64,000 nt of DNA from an uncultured Microbacterium sp. (lineage in GTDB: Bacteria > Actinomycetota > Actinomycetes > Actinomycetales > Microbacteriaceae), in assembly GCF_900078385.1 (NCBI RefSeq), contig NZ_FLQR01000006.1, forward strand, positions 186,001 through 250,000. Direction: 5' to 3'. The notes under the pieces are model-generated. The model was not told where the DNA came from, searched no databases, and saw only the letters and a program-made list of their open reading frames with translations. Every line of letters begins with the position of its first letter. Position 1 is the stretch's first letter. This document shows positions 33,954-42,232 of the stretch, piece by piece. The position numbers and the translations under genes were made by a program.

Positions 33954-35446
33954 CCGCCACCACTGATCCGGCTCGCCCGGTTCGTCTGCCCCGCCGTTCC
34001 CGGCAGGGCATTGTCCTCGGCCTCGACGGCTGGCAGATCGCCTTCCTCACCGCCGCCGCGGCCGTGCTGCTGATCGGGATCAACCGGTTCGGCCCTCCGG
34101 GCCTCCTCTACGCCGCACCTCTGTACCTCCCGGTCGGGGCGGCGGCGATCGCGACGGTGCACGGGATCTCCGCCCCACGGGTCGCCGGGCTGTGGGTGAT
34201 GAAGCAACTCCGCCACGCCACCGGCGCGACCGCCCACAGGTACCGGCCGGAAGGGGCTCATCTGGTGGGGACGGTGAACCTGCCGGGGGTGCGGGCTTCG
34301 CTGCAACTGTGGGATGCCGACGGGCTGGCCTGCGTGTACTCCCCGCATGACCGGACGGTGTCGGTGACCGCCGAGCTCGAGGTGCAAGGGTTCCTGATGC
34401 AGGACTCCCCCGAACGGTCCGACCTCGCCCAGCAATGGTCCCGCGTCCTCGCCTCCTTCACCCAGCGGCCCGGCATCAAGCGGGTGACGTTGCAGGAGCG
34501 GACCCTGCCAACCACGATCCGTCCCGCCCGCGACCACTACGACACCGCCCGCGCTCGACGTGGCCTTACCGAGGGGTCCGTGGTGGATGTCAGCTACGCG
34601 GCGGTGATGGACCGGTCGGAGCGGTTCGCGGTCGCACACCGCAACTACCTCACCTTCACCCTGGACCTCGTCACCCTCGGGGCGCAGGTGAAATCTCTTG
34701 GCGGAGGAAAAGACGCCGTGATCGCCCTGGCCGTCATCGAAGCCGGCAACCTCGCCGACGCGCTCACCGCCGCGAAGATCCGGGTCCGCCGCTGGTTGAA
34801 CAGTCGCGAGATCGCCTCCCTCGCCCGGGTGGCGTTCGACCCCGACTCGGCCGCCACCATCCAGAACCGAGCCACCACTCCCGCCGCCGGCGTGGACCCC
34901 GCCGGGATCGGGCCGATGTATCTGGAAGAGCCGCGCGGGCGAAACGGGATCGTGTTCTCCGACAGTGGCGTGCACGCGACGATGTGGATCCACGAATGGC
35001 CGCGCTCTGACGCGCCGGTCGGGTTCGTCGCGCCCCTCGTCTTCGCCCGGCACCCCGGCACCGGGACCGCGGTGACGCACATCTTCTCCCTCGTCCTCAC
35101 CCCCGTCCCCGTCGGGAAGGCGCTCAAGCGGATCCGGGAGGAGAAGAAGGTGTGGCGCGGGAACGAAAAGCTCCGCGCGAAACGAGGCGCGGACGGATCC
35201 GCCGCGGACGCCGCGGACTGGGACGCACTGGAGAAGCAGGAGCAGGAGATCGTCGAAGGACACGGCGAGTTCCGCTACGGCGGATACCTCACCGTCACCG
35301 CCGCCGACGAGGAACACCTCGACCAGGCGATCGCCGGCGCCCGCAACGCCCTCTCGCGGGCGGGCATGGAAGCGCAGATCCTCTACTGCCAGCAGGCCGA
35401 AGCCCTCATGGTCAACGCTCTGCCAATCGGGCAGGGGATGAAGTGA
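33950..35446 (+). CDS. SCO6880-family conjugation protein
   Basis: The 498-residue protein has two N-terminal membrane helices (about 28-70) and a soluble domain of ~420 residues. It begins with a PrgI-like segment and continues in the fold of the VirB4 N-terminal half. NCBI calls such proteins SCO6880 family and finds them in actinobacterial conjugative elements. It has no Walker motif. GTG 33950 follows GAGGGAAGGAG. The ATPase follows immediately. Confidence 0.85.
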   Translation: MTATTDPARPVRLPRRSRQGIVLGLDGWQIAFLTAAAAVLLIGINRFGPPGLLYAAPLYLPVGAAAIATVHGISAPRVAGLWVMKQLRHATGATAHRYRPEGAHLVGTVNLPGVRASLQLWDADGLACVYSPHDRTVSVTAELEVQGFLMQDSPERSDLAQQWSRVLASFTQRPGIKRVTLQERTLPTTIRPARDHYDTARARRGLTEGSVVDVSYAAVMDRSERFAVAHRNYLTFTLDLVTLGAQVKSLGGGKDAVIALAVIEAGNLADALTAAKIRVRRWLNSREIASLARVAFDPDSAATIQNRATTPAAGVDPAGIGPMYLEEPRGRNGIVFSDSGVHATMWIHEWPRSDAPVGFVAPLVFARHPGTGTAVTHIFSLVLTPVPVGKALKRIREEKKVWRGNEKLRAKRGADGSAADAADWDALEKQEQEIVEGHGEFRYGGYLTVTAADEEHLDQAIAGARNALSRAGMEAQILYCQQAEALMVNALPIGQGMK

Positions 35447-37053
35447 TGACCCGCAGCGCCTTCGTCTTCGAACCCGGCGACCTGGACCGCAAAGCCCGCC
35501 GCGCCCTCCACCGGGACGCCAGCCATCGCGAGCAGCCTCCGCGGCAGAGACCGCGGGACCGGGCATTGCCGGAGGCGGCCGTCCCGGGACCGTTCGGGCC
35601 CGGCATCACGCAGGGCGGGTACTGGAACCTCGCTCCCGTGGTGTTGCCAGGGCATCAGGCGACCTCGCAGCACATCGCCGGGATCTACCCGTTCGTCGCC
35701 GACGCGGGTCTCGGCCACGCCGGCCCGATCGTCGGGGTCGACTTGAACGCCGACGCGCTCTGGCACTTCTCCCCCTGGGACGCCTATGCCGACACCACCG
35801 ACCGAGGCACGTTCTCCACCAACATCCTCGTCCTCGGCGCCTATCGGTCTGGGAAGTCCGCAACGGTGAAGACCCTGGTCACCCGCTCCCTCGCGTTCGG
35901 ACACTGCGCGGTCGTGCCGTCTGATGCGAAAGGGGAATGGGTGCTCCTCGCCGACGCGGTCCCCGGTGGTGTCGTCATCCGGCTCGGTGGCGGCACCACC
36001 GCACGCCTGAACCCCCTGGACCGCGGCCCGCGCCGCACTGGGGCCACCGATGAGCAGCACGAGCAGATGGTCAAGCAGCGCCGCATCGCCACCCTGCTCT
36101 CCCTCGTCCAACTCGCGCTCGGCGGGACCCGGCTGACCGCGGTGGAACACGCCGTCATCCACGAAGCACTCGACCGGTGCATCACCGCGACCGGCGACCA
36201 GCCCACCCTCCGCGGCGTCTACGAGCATCTCGGGCTCCTCGCGGCGGACGCGACCGGCGACTTCCGGCTCGCCGAAGCGGCCGTGCAGCCCCGGTTCGTG
36301 CTGCGCCGGTTCGTCGACGGTGACCTCTCCGGCCTATTCGAAGACGAATCGACGGTGTCCTTCGACGAGCAGGCACCGATCGTGGTCGTGGACACCTCCG
36401 AACTGTTCGCCCGCGGCGACCTCGTCGCCCAGCTCACCCAGGTGTGCACCACCGCCTGGATCCAAGCCGTGGTCTCCGACCGGTCCGCACGCCGCACCCG
36501 GTACGTGATCCGGGAGGAAGGGTGGCGTGACATGACATCCCTCCCCGCCCTGCAGATGTACCAGCAGTGGCTGAAGCTGAGCAGGCATTACGGGATCAGC
36601 AACATCGTCATCCTGCACAAGATGGGCGACCTCGACGCCGTCGGGAAAGCCGACTCCCAGGAACGCAACCTCGCGTACTCGATCGTCGGGGACATCGAGA
36701 ACAAGTTCATCTTCCGAGCCAACCATCAAGAGCAGCAGGCGCTCCGCACCCGACTGAACATCCCCGTCCCGCACGTGGACATGGCCCGTCACCTGCGCAA
36801 GGGCGAGTTCCTCGCCTACGTCGGCCAGTACTCCTACCTGGTGGACTGCTTCTCCACCTCCACCCCGTGGGAACAGGACCTGTTCGCCACCGACGACGCC
36901 CTCAACCCGACCAGCCACGCCGACCCGGCCGACCTGTCGGCCGCGGAACTGGATGCCATCTGGACCACCCCCACCACATCTAGCCCGCACGCAGCACCGG
37001 CTGTGGATGCGGATGTGGAGGGGTGGCTGGCACGTTCGAAGGAGCTGTCATGA
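35446..37053 (+). CDS. VirB4-like conjugation ATPase
   Basis: The 535-residue protein has Walker A GAYRSGKSATVKT (about 130) and Walker B IVVVDTSEL, as in VirB4/TraC ATPases. Together with the SCO6880 protein upstream it would make a split VirB4: membrane half and ATPase half. No membrane helix. The stop of the SCO6880 gene shares its last base with the ATG. Confidence 0.85.
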   Translation: MTRSAFVFEPGDLDRKARRALHRDASHREQPPRQRPRDRALPEAAVPGPFGPGITQGGYWNLAPVVLPGHQATSQHIAGIYPFVADAGLGHAGPIVGVDLNADALWHFSPWDAYADTTDRGTFSTNILVLGAYRSGKSATVKTLVTRSLAFGHCAVVPSDAKGEWVLLADAVPGGVVIRLGGGTTARLNPLDRGPRRTGATDEQHEQMVKQRRIATLLSLVQLALGGTRLTAVEHAVIHEALDRCITATGDQPTLRGVYEHLGLLAADATGDFRLAEAAVQPRFVLRRFVDGDLSGLFEDESTVSFDEQAPIVVVDTSELFARGDLVAQLTQVCTTAWIQAVVSDRSARRTRYVIREEGWRDMTSLPALQMYQQWLKLSRHYGISNIVILHKMGDLDAVGKADSQERNLAYSIVGDIENKFIFRANHQEQQALRTRLNIPVPHVDMARHLRKGEFLAYVGQYSYLVDCFSTSTPWEQDLFATDDALNPTSHADPADLSAAELDAIWTTPTTSSPHAAPAVDADVEGWLARSKELS

Positions 37054-38351
37054 CCCTCACCCCTGTGCGCGCATACGCGACCGTCGCCGGTCCCACCGCC
37101 GTCTTCACCACACCCGACGGACGCCGAGAACACGTCACCACGGCCGGTGACATCCGCGCGGAGGTGCTCCGCCGTGCGACCGAGGAAGCCCGCCGCGCCG
37201 GCATCCCCCTCGAGCTCGTCACCAGCGGCGATCACGGCGACCACCACCTCCTCATCACCACCGACGGCACCCTCACCCCCCTCCCCGCCCACACACCCAC
37301 GGCGACCGGGCCCGAACCGGAAACGCCCGAAGACCTGGAGGCGGACACGGTCGATGACGAACCGGCACCAACACCCACCCCTGCGACGCCAGCCGGCGGG
37401 GCGTCACACCTGAGTGAGCGACTGTCGTTCATCGAGAGCACCGCGCCCGTGACCCCTCCGACGACCGGGTGGCGGGGCGTGCTGGCGCGGCTCGGGATCC
37501 CGATGCGTCCGTCACCGTACGAGGTGACGCGGGACGGATGGGTGCGGACGGTGTCCCAGCAGTGGGCCGGATGCCGCACGATCGCGGTCGTCAACGGCAA
37601 AGGCGGCGTCGGGAAGACGATGACCACCGCCATGCTCGCCGCCGTCTACGCCCGCCACGGCGGGGGCCGAGTCCTCGCCTGGGACAACAACGACACCCGC
37701 GGCACGCTCGGCTGGCGCACCGAGCAAGGCCTCTACGACACCACCCTCCGCGACCTCCTCCCCGCCGCAGACAATCTGCTGACCGCGGCCGCATCCGTGT
37801 CGGACATCACCCGGTACGTGCACCCACAGCCCGCGGACCGGTACGACGTGCTGCGCTCCAACCCGGAGCTCCTCGCCGCCGACCAGCGTCTGGACAGCGG
37901 CCAGTTCGACCTGCTCATGCGGGTCGCTGCCCGCTACTACCGGCTCGTGCTGTTCGATTCCGGAAACGACGAGTCCGCCGACCGGTGGCTGCGGATGATC
38001 GACTCCACCCAACAGCTGGTCATCCCCACCCTCGCCGTCCCCGAGTCCGCCGAATCCGCCGCCCTCCTCCTCGAGGCGCTGCGGCACCGGGACGAAGCCT
38101 CCGCCGCCCTCGCCGACGGCGCCGTGGTCATCGTCACCCAGGCAGAACCACACGGGGCGGCCGCCGTGCAACGCATGGCGGACCGGTTCGCGCAGACGGT
38201 GCGCGCGGTGGGGACGATCCCGTTCGATCCCGCCCTCAGGTCCGGGGCGCTCCGGTTCGATCAGCTCCGCCCGGCCACCCGAGACGCGTGGCTCCGCGTC
38301 GCCGCCGCAGCCGCCACCACGCTGGCCGAACGTGAACCCGGCCATGAATGA
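37050..38351 (+). CDS. ParA/MinD-like ATPase with N-terminal extension
   Basis: The 433-residue protein has a ~170-residue variable N-terminus with a Pro-rich linker, then a deviant Walker A NGKGGVGKTMTT and the downstream switch regions. ParA ATPases position DNA or protein complexes; here, in a transfer operon, it may recruit the relaxosome or channel. The ATG overlaps the VirB4 stop. No ParB partner gene is seen. Confidence 0.85.
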   Translation: MTLTPVRAYATVAGPTAVFTTPDGRREHVTTAGDIRAEVLRRATEEARRAGIPLELVTSGDHGDHHLLITTDGTLTPLPAHTPTATGPEPETPEDLEADTVDDEPAPTPTPATPAGGASHLSERLSFIESTAPVTPPTTGWRGVLARLGIPMRPSPYEVTRDGWVRTVSQQWAGCRTIAVVNGKGGVGKTMTTAMLAAVYARHGGGRVLAWDNNDTRGTLGWRTEQGLYDTTLRDLLPAADNLLTAAASVSDITRYVHPQPADRYDVLRSNPELLAADQRLDSGQFDLLMRVAARYYRLVLFDSGNDESADRWLRMIDSTQQLVIPTLAVPESAESAALLLEALRHRDEASAALADGAVVIVTQAEPHGAAAVQRMADRFAQTVRAVGTIPFDPALRSGALRFDQLRPATRDAWLRVAAAAATTLAEREPGHE

Positions 38352-40179
38352 CGGACTGCTCGGGAAGGCCCTCGCGATCCTCATCGCGATCGGCACGGTC
38401 CTCGCTCTCGGGTTCGGGTTCCTCGCCGAGTCCGTCACCGCCCTGGCCTGCGGTGCGCGCCCCGCCCCGGCGCACTTCTTCTCCGGCGTGTGGATCGCGG
38501 CCACCGGCAACCCCGCCGCGTACGAGGCGCCCACAGGCTGCGTGCTGCCGGTGGGGCAGATCCGGGCCGCCGACGCCGCCCTCCTCCTGTTCCTCACCTC
38601 CGCGACTGTCGGCGTGATGGTGTGGTGGCGGCGGTACCGGCAGTCCGACCGGTCCTTCGTCGCCGACCTGCGCATGCGGCCCGGGTTCGCCGAGGCCGCC
38701 GAGATCCGCGCCCACCTCTCCGCCGGGGCAGTGCTGCGCCGCGCCCGGCAGCTACGACCCGATCTGCGCCATCCGCAAGCCACCGACGTCGGGTGGCGGG
38801 TGGGGCGTTCCCGCGGGCGGGACGTGTTCGTGTCCATCGAGGACTCCGTCGCCCTCGAAGGTCCCCCGAGGTCGGGGAAGGGGTATCGGGTGCTGATCTC
38901 CGCGATCCTGGACTGGTCCGGCCCGCTCATCACCACCTCCACCACGAACGACAACCTCACCGCCACGCTGGAGATGCGGAGGCGCCGCGGCGACGTGCAC
39001 GTCTTCGACCCGCAAGGCCTCTCCGGCATCCGCCACACCCTCCGCATCAGCCCGCTCTCCGGCTGCGAAGACCCCCTCGTCGCGATGCAACGCGGGGACG
39101 CGATCATCACCGGCACCGCCCTGGGCGCCTCGACCACCAACGGAGAGTGGGCACAAGCATCCGGTGTCGTCCTCGGCCGACTGCTGCACGCCGCCGCCGT
39201 CGGCGGGCGCAGCATCGCCGACGTCTACGACTGGGGCTCCAGCCCCTCCCTCGCCCGAGCAGCCGTCGACATCCTCCGAAGCGACGGAGCACCCGGCTGG
39301 GGGGACGCCTTGGAGGCGACCATCAGCGGGGACGAGAAGCTCGTCTCCTCCATCTGGTTCGGCGTGCAGGGCGCCGTCGCACCCCTCGCCGTGCCCCAGA
39401 TCCGCGACACCCTCCTCCCCCGCCCCGGCGACCCCCACTTCGACCCCGACGCGTTCCTCAGCGCACCGAACACCCTCTACCTGATCGGGTCCGCATCCGG
39501 GGCCGCGGCGATGGGCGGGTTCCTCGGGGCGCTGCTGGATGACATCGTCGACGTCGCCCGCAAGAAGGCCCTCGCCTCCGAAGGCTCACGGCTGCACCTC
39601 CCGCTCGGGCTGATCCTCGACGAGATCGTGAACATGTTCCGGTGGGCAAACCTGCCCCGCACGATGGCCGACGGCGGCGGCCGCGGCATCTGCACCTTCG
39701 TGGTCCTCCAGGCCCTCTCCCAAGCCGAGACCGCCTGGTCCAAAGCCGAAGCGGACACCATCTGGGCGGCGGCGACCGCGAAGGTCCTCCTCGGCGGCGC
39801 ATCGCACGTGGACCACCTCCGCGACATCGAAACACTCCTCGGCACCCGAGACACCCGCCACACCCAACGCTCCTGGACGTCCGGGCAGGCAGGGCACTCC
39901 ACCAGTGAGCACCGCGAACGCCTCCCGCTGATGTCCGTCGACGAGATCCGCCGGATGCCGCAAACCCTGGGCCTCCTCGCCTACCGCAACCGCCGCGGCG
40001 TGCTCCTGGACCTCGCCGGATGGGACCAACGCTCCGACGCCCGCGCCATCCGCACCGGCAAACACACCACCGAAACCGAACAACGCACCGTCTTCCACCC
40101 GCGCACCACCACGCCCGCGTCAGCTGGGGCTACAAACCCTGCGGAGCGCGACCCGGTGAAGGTGGTCGCCGATGAGTAA
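38344..40179 (+). CDS. Type IV coupling protein (TraG/TraD family)
   Basis: The 611-residue protein has two N-terminal membrane helices (about 8-28 and 70-90) and a hexameric ATPase domain with Walker A GPPRSGKGY and later Walker B LILDEIVN. Coupling proteins link the relaxase-DNA complex to the channel. ATG 38344 is chosen; a GTG at 38332 would add four residues. It overlaps ParA by 8 bases. Confidence 0.92.
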   Translation: MNDGLLGKALAILIAIGTVLALGFGFLAESVTALACGARPAPAHFFSGVWIAATGNPAAYEAPTGCVLPVGQIRAADAALLLFLTSATVGVMVWWRRYRQSDRSFVADLRMRPGFAEAAEIRAHLSAGAVLRRARQLRPDLRHPQATDVGWRVGRSRGRDVFVSIEDSVALEGPPRSGKGYRVLISAILDWSGPLITTSTTNDNLTATLEMRRRRGDVHVFDPQGLSGIRHTLRISPLSGCEDPLVAMQRGDAIITGTALGASTTNGEWAQASGVVLGRLLHAAAVGGRSIADVYDWGSSPSLARAAVDILRSDGAPGWGDALEATISGDEKLVSSIWFGVQGAVAPLAVPQIRDTLLPRPGDPHFDPDAFLSAPNTLYLIGSASGAAAMGGFLGALLDDIVDVARKKALASEGSRLHLPLGLILDEIVNMFRWANLPRTMADGGGRGICTFVVLQALSQAETAWSKAEADTIWAAATAKVLLGGASHVDHLRDIETLLGTRDTRHTQRSWTSGQAGHSTSEHRERLPLMSVDEIRRMPQTLGLLAYRNRRGVLLDLAGWDQRSDARAIRTGKHTTETEQRTVFHPRTTTPASAGATNPAERDPVKVVADE

Positions 40180-40558
40180 TCGACGCCGCCCCGCACGCGG
40201 AAACCCGTACCGGACGGAGTTCCTCACCTCTGTCGCCTGGCACACCCGCCGTGCCCGCTGGTTCCGTCGCGAAGCAGCCCTGCAGCGCCCTCTTCGCTGT
40301 GCGGCGTGCGGGACCGGGGCGACGCCCGCTGAGCTCGAGCTGCATCACCGCAGCTACGCCGGCGTCCTGTATCAGGACGGTGTGTGGCGGGCCTTCGAAC
40401 GACACGTTGACCTCACCCCGCTGCACCCGTACTGCCATGAGCTCCTGCATCGTCTGCTGGAGCGGGACACCGTCCTCGCCCGCCACCGCGACCGGAAAGC
40501 CGCCAGCGACCACGCCCTCATCCGCCTGCACACCGCCCTCACCCGGGAGCGGCCATGA
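40172..40558 (+). CDS. HNH-like zinc protein in transfer operon
   Basis: The 128-residue protein has a CxxC (CAACG), then HHRSY and a C-terminal CHELLH, the spacing of a beta-beta-alpha metal (HNH) nuclease fold. The first HNH motif is degenerate and no Asn is evident, so catalytic activity is uncertain. It overlaps TraG by 8 bases and the DUF4913 gene by 4 bases. Confidence 0.65.
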   Translation: MSNRRRPARGNPYRTEFLTSVAWHTRRARWFRREAALQRPLRCAACGTGATPAELELHHRSYAGVLYQDGVWRAFERHVDLTPLHPYCHELLHRLLERDTVLARHRDRKAASDHALIRLHTALTRERP

Positions 40559-41070
40559 GCGAGGAGGACGAGGTGAACATGGAGGCACTGTTCGCCGCCG
40601 AGCTCGCCGGGTTCACCCCGGCGGCCCGCGGCGGATCCTCCGCCCCGCTCGGCGCACACGTCGTCTCCTGGCGGGAACTGCGCGACGAAGAAGCCGCGCG
40701 GGAATGGAAGCTGCTGCGCGCGTTCGTGGAATGGGTGACCGTCCGCTACCAGCTACCCATCAGCACCGTCCCGACCTGCTGGTACCGGCACCCCGCGCTC
40801 GTTGAAGAGCTCTCCGCCCTGCACACCGCACACCTGGCCGCATTCGACACCACCGACGCCGGCTTCGGGCCGATCAGCTGGCACGAACGCTTCGCCGCCG
40901 CCCTCCCCCGCCTCACCCGCGCCTACGGAGGCGGCTGCAACAACGGCCACCAACCCGTCAAACCACGTTCCTGGGACGGGATCACCGACGACCAGGAATG
41001 GGACACGTGGATCACCCAGACCCACGCACACCGAGGCACCCCGCCTCACACGAAAGGAGACACACCATGA
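40555..41070 (+). CDS. DUF4913 family protein
   Basis: The 171-residue protein has the DUF4913 signature: LPISTVPTCWYRHPALVEELS, then SWHERFAAALPRL. These proteins are found in actinobacterial conjugative elements; function unknown. It overlaps the HNH-like gene and the SSB gene by 4 bases each, so it belongs to the same transcript. Confidence 0.85.
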   Translation: MSEEDEVNMEALFAAELAGFTPAARGGSSAPLGAHVVSWRELRDEEAAREWKLLRAFVEWVTVRYQLPISTVPTCWYRHPALVEELSALHTAHLAAFDTTDAGFGPISWHERFAAALPRLTRAYGGGCNNGHQPVKPRSWDGITDDQEWDTWITQTHAHRGTPPHTKGDTP

Positions 41071-41501
41071 CCGCCCGCATCCCGGTCACCGTCGAGGGGA
41101 ACCTCACCGGCGACCCCGAACACGGCGCCAGCGACGCCGGCAACGACTGGGCCAGGTTCACCATCGCCGTCAACGACCGACGCTTCAACGACACCACCGG
41201 CACATGGGAAGACACCGGCACCCTCTACCACCGGGTCGTCGTGTTCAACCACCAGGCGAAGAACGTTGCCGCCTCGCTCCACAAAGGTGACAACGTCCTC
41301 GTCGCCGGCGACCTCCGGTTCGGGACCTATACCGACAAGAACACCGGCGAAACCCGTGAGACCCGCGACATCGTCGCCGACAACGTCGGAGCATCCCTGA
41401 AGTTCGCAAGCATCACCGTCGAGCGCCACCCAAAAGTTGACGGCCCCGCGGCAACGGGGCCGTCAACAACACCCACCGCCAGCGCAGGAATCCTTCGCTA
41501 G
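41067..41501 (+). CDS. Single-stranded DNA-binding protein of the element
   Basis: The 144-residue protein has an OB-fold beginning IPVTVEGNLTGDPE and including ARFTIAVNDRRF and LYHRVVVFN. The C-terminal tail is short and lacks the acidic DDIPF tip, so it probably does not recruit the host replication proteins. It is the last gene of the transfer operon, protecting single strands during conjugation. A perfect hairpin lies inside its 3' end. Confidence 0.85.
   Translation: MTARIPVTVEGNLTGDPEHGASDAGNDWARFTIAVNDRRFNDTTGTWEDTGTLYHRVVVFNHQAKNVAASLHKGDNVLVAGDLRFGTYTDKNTGETRETRDIVADNVGASLKFASITVERHPKVDGPAATGPSTTPTASAGILR
41436..41467 (+). other. Hairpin inside the SSB gene end
   Basis: GTTGACGGCCCCG at 41436-41448 pairs perfectly with 41455-41467 around a 6-base loop. 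It codes for part of the SSB tail. There is no T-tract. It may protect the mRNA end or slow ribosomes; or it is a relic. Confidence 0.6.
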
Positions 41502-41514
41502 CCCCATCAGGACA

Positions 41515-41552
41515 AGGTGCGGGTGGGAGTCAGCGTACCCCCACCCGCACCT
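41515..41552 (+). terminator. Terminator of the transfer operon
   Basis: AGGTGCGGGTGGG at 41515-41527 pairs with 41540-41552, followed by TTTA. It lies 14 bases after the SSB stop, and ends the transfer operon. Confidence 0.8.
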
Positions 41553-41567
41553 TTACGTCCCGGCGGA

Positions 41568-41744
41568 TCACGCGTACATCCCGTGCACGTGCCACCCCTC
41601 GGCCGACGGAAAGACGTCGAAGACGAAGGACTCGTCGGCGTCGTCAGTCGCTTGAAACCGCCATCCATAGAAGCCCGACGACGCGTCGGCAGCTACCTGC
41701 CACGCCGAGACCGGAGCCGCGTCGGCATGTCCGTCACACGCCAT
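41568..41744 (-). CDS. Small hypothetical protein (58 aa)
   Basis: A 58-residue frame begins MACDGHADAAPVSAWQVAADA and continues through GFYGWRFQATDD and SFVFDVFPSAEGWHVHG. The composition, with many aromatic residues, looks like real beta-rich protein more than a shadow frame. There is no good ribosome site directly before the ATG (an AGG lies 20 bases away) and no known family. It is convergent to the terminator. Confidence 0.4.
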   Translation of the reverse strand: MACDGHADAAPVSAWQVAADASSGFYGWRFQATDDADESFVFDVFPSAEGWHVHGMYA

Positions 41745-41908
41745 CGGCGCCCCGCGTAGACCATCCTCGAAGGGACGTCACCCTCCAAACAAAGCGTCAC
41801 TGCGTGTTCGATCGACGACGACACCATGGGGAAGCAAGTATAGAATCTTTGTTCGCCTACGGCTAGACTCGTCCCGATGCGGATGGCCGGGAGGGAGCCG
41901 GTGACGAG

Positions 41909-42232
41909 GTGGGAAGCAACCGCCGCTACGCGGCATCCGTCGACCGGCGAATGGACGCCCGGATACTCGAACGCACCGCGCAGGAAGGGCCGCTTCAGAC
42001 CCTGTCGACCAGCGAACTCCAGCTGGACGAGCTCGCCGTAACAACCGACCCGAAGCCCGCCGTCGTGCAGGCATGGGTCCGCTTCGGGAAGACACCCATC
42101 CGTGTCGAGGCTGAGGCCTGCATGTGGACCGCCCACGTCGTCGCCATCCGGTTCCGGGTGGGTACGCAGGAGTACCGCTGCTGGGTATGGCGCGGCGCCG
42201 TTCAGGTCCCCGACAGTCCGAGCATCAGCTAG
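41909..42232 (+). CDS. Hypothetical protein (107 aa) next to relaxase
   Basis: The 107-residue protein begins with a basic GSNRRYAASVDRRMDARILERT and ends in beta strands with VVQAWVRFGKTPIRVE and YRCWVWRGAVQV. It resembles small proteins next to transfer genes, but has no named domain. GTG 41909 has GAGGGAG upstream. It is convergent with the relaxase and overlaps its end by 4 bases. Confidence 0.72.
   Translation: MGSNRRYAASVDRRMDARILERTAQEGPLQTLSTSELQLDELAVTTDPKPAVVQAWVRFGKTPIRVEAEACMWTAHVVAIRFRVGTQEYRCWVWRGAVQVPDSPSIS

Noticed and set aside
41517..41759. Plus-strand 80-codon frame past the SSB gene
   Set aside because: It starts inside the terminator hairpin and is basic and low-complexity; the minus-strand 58-codon frame is better.
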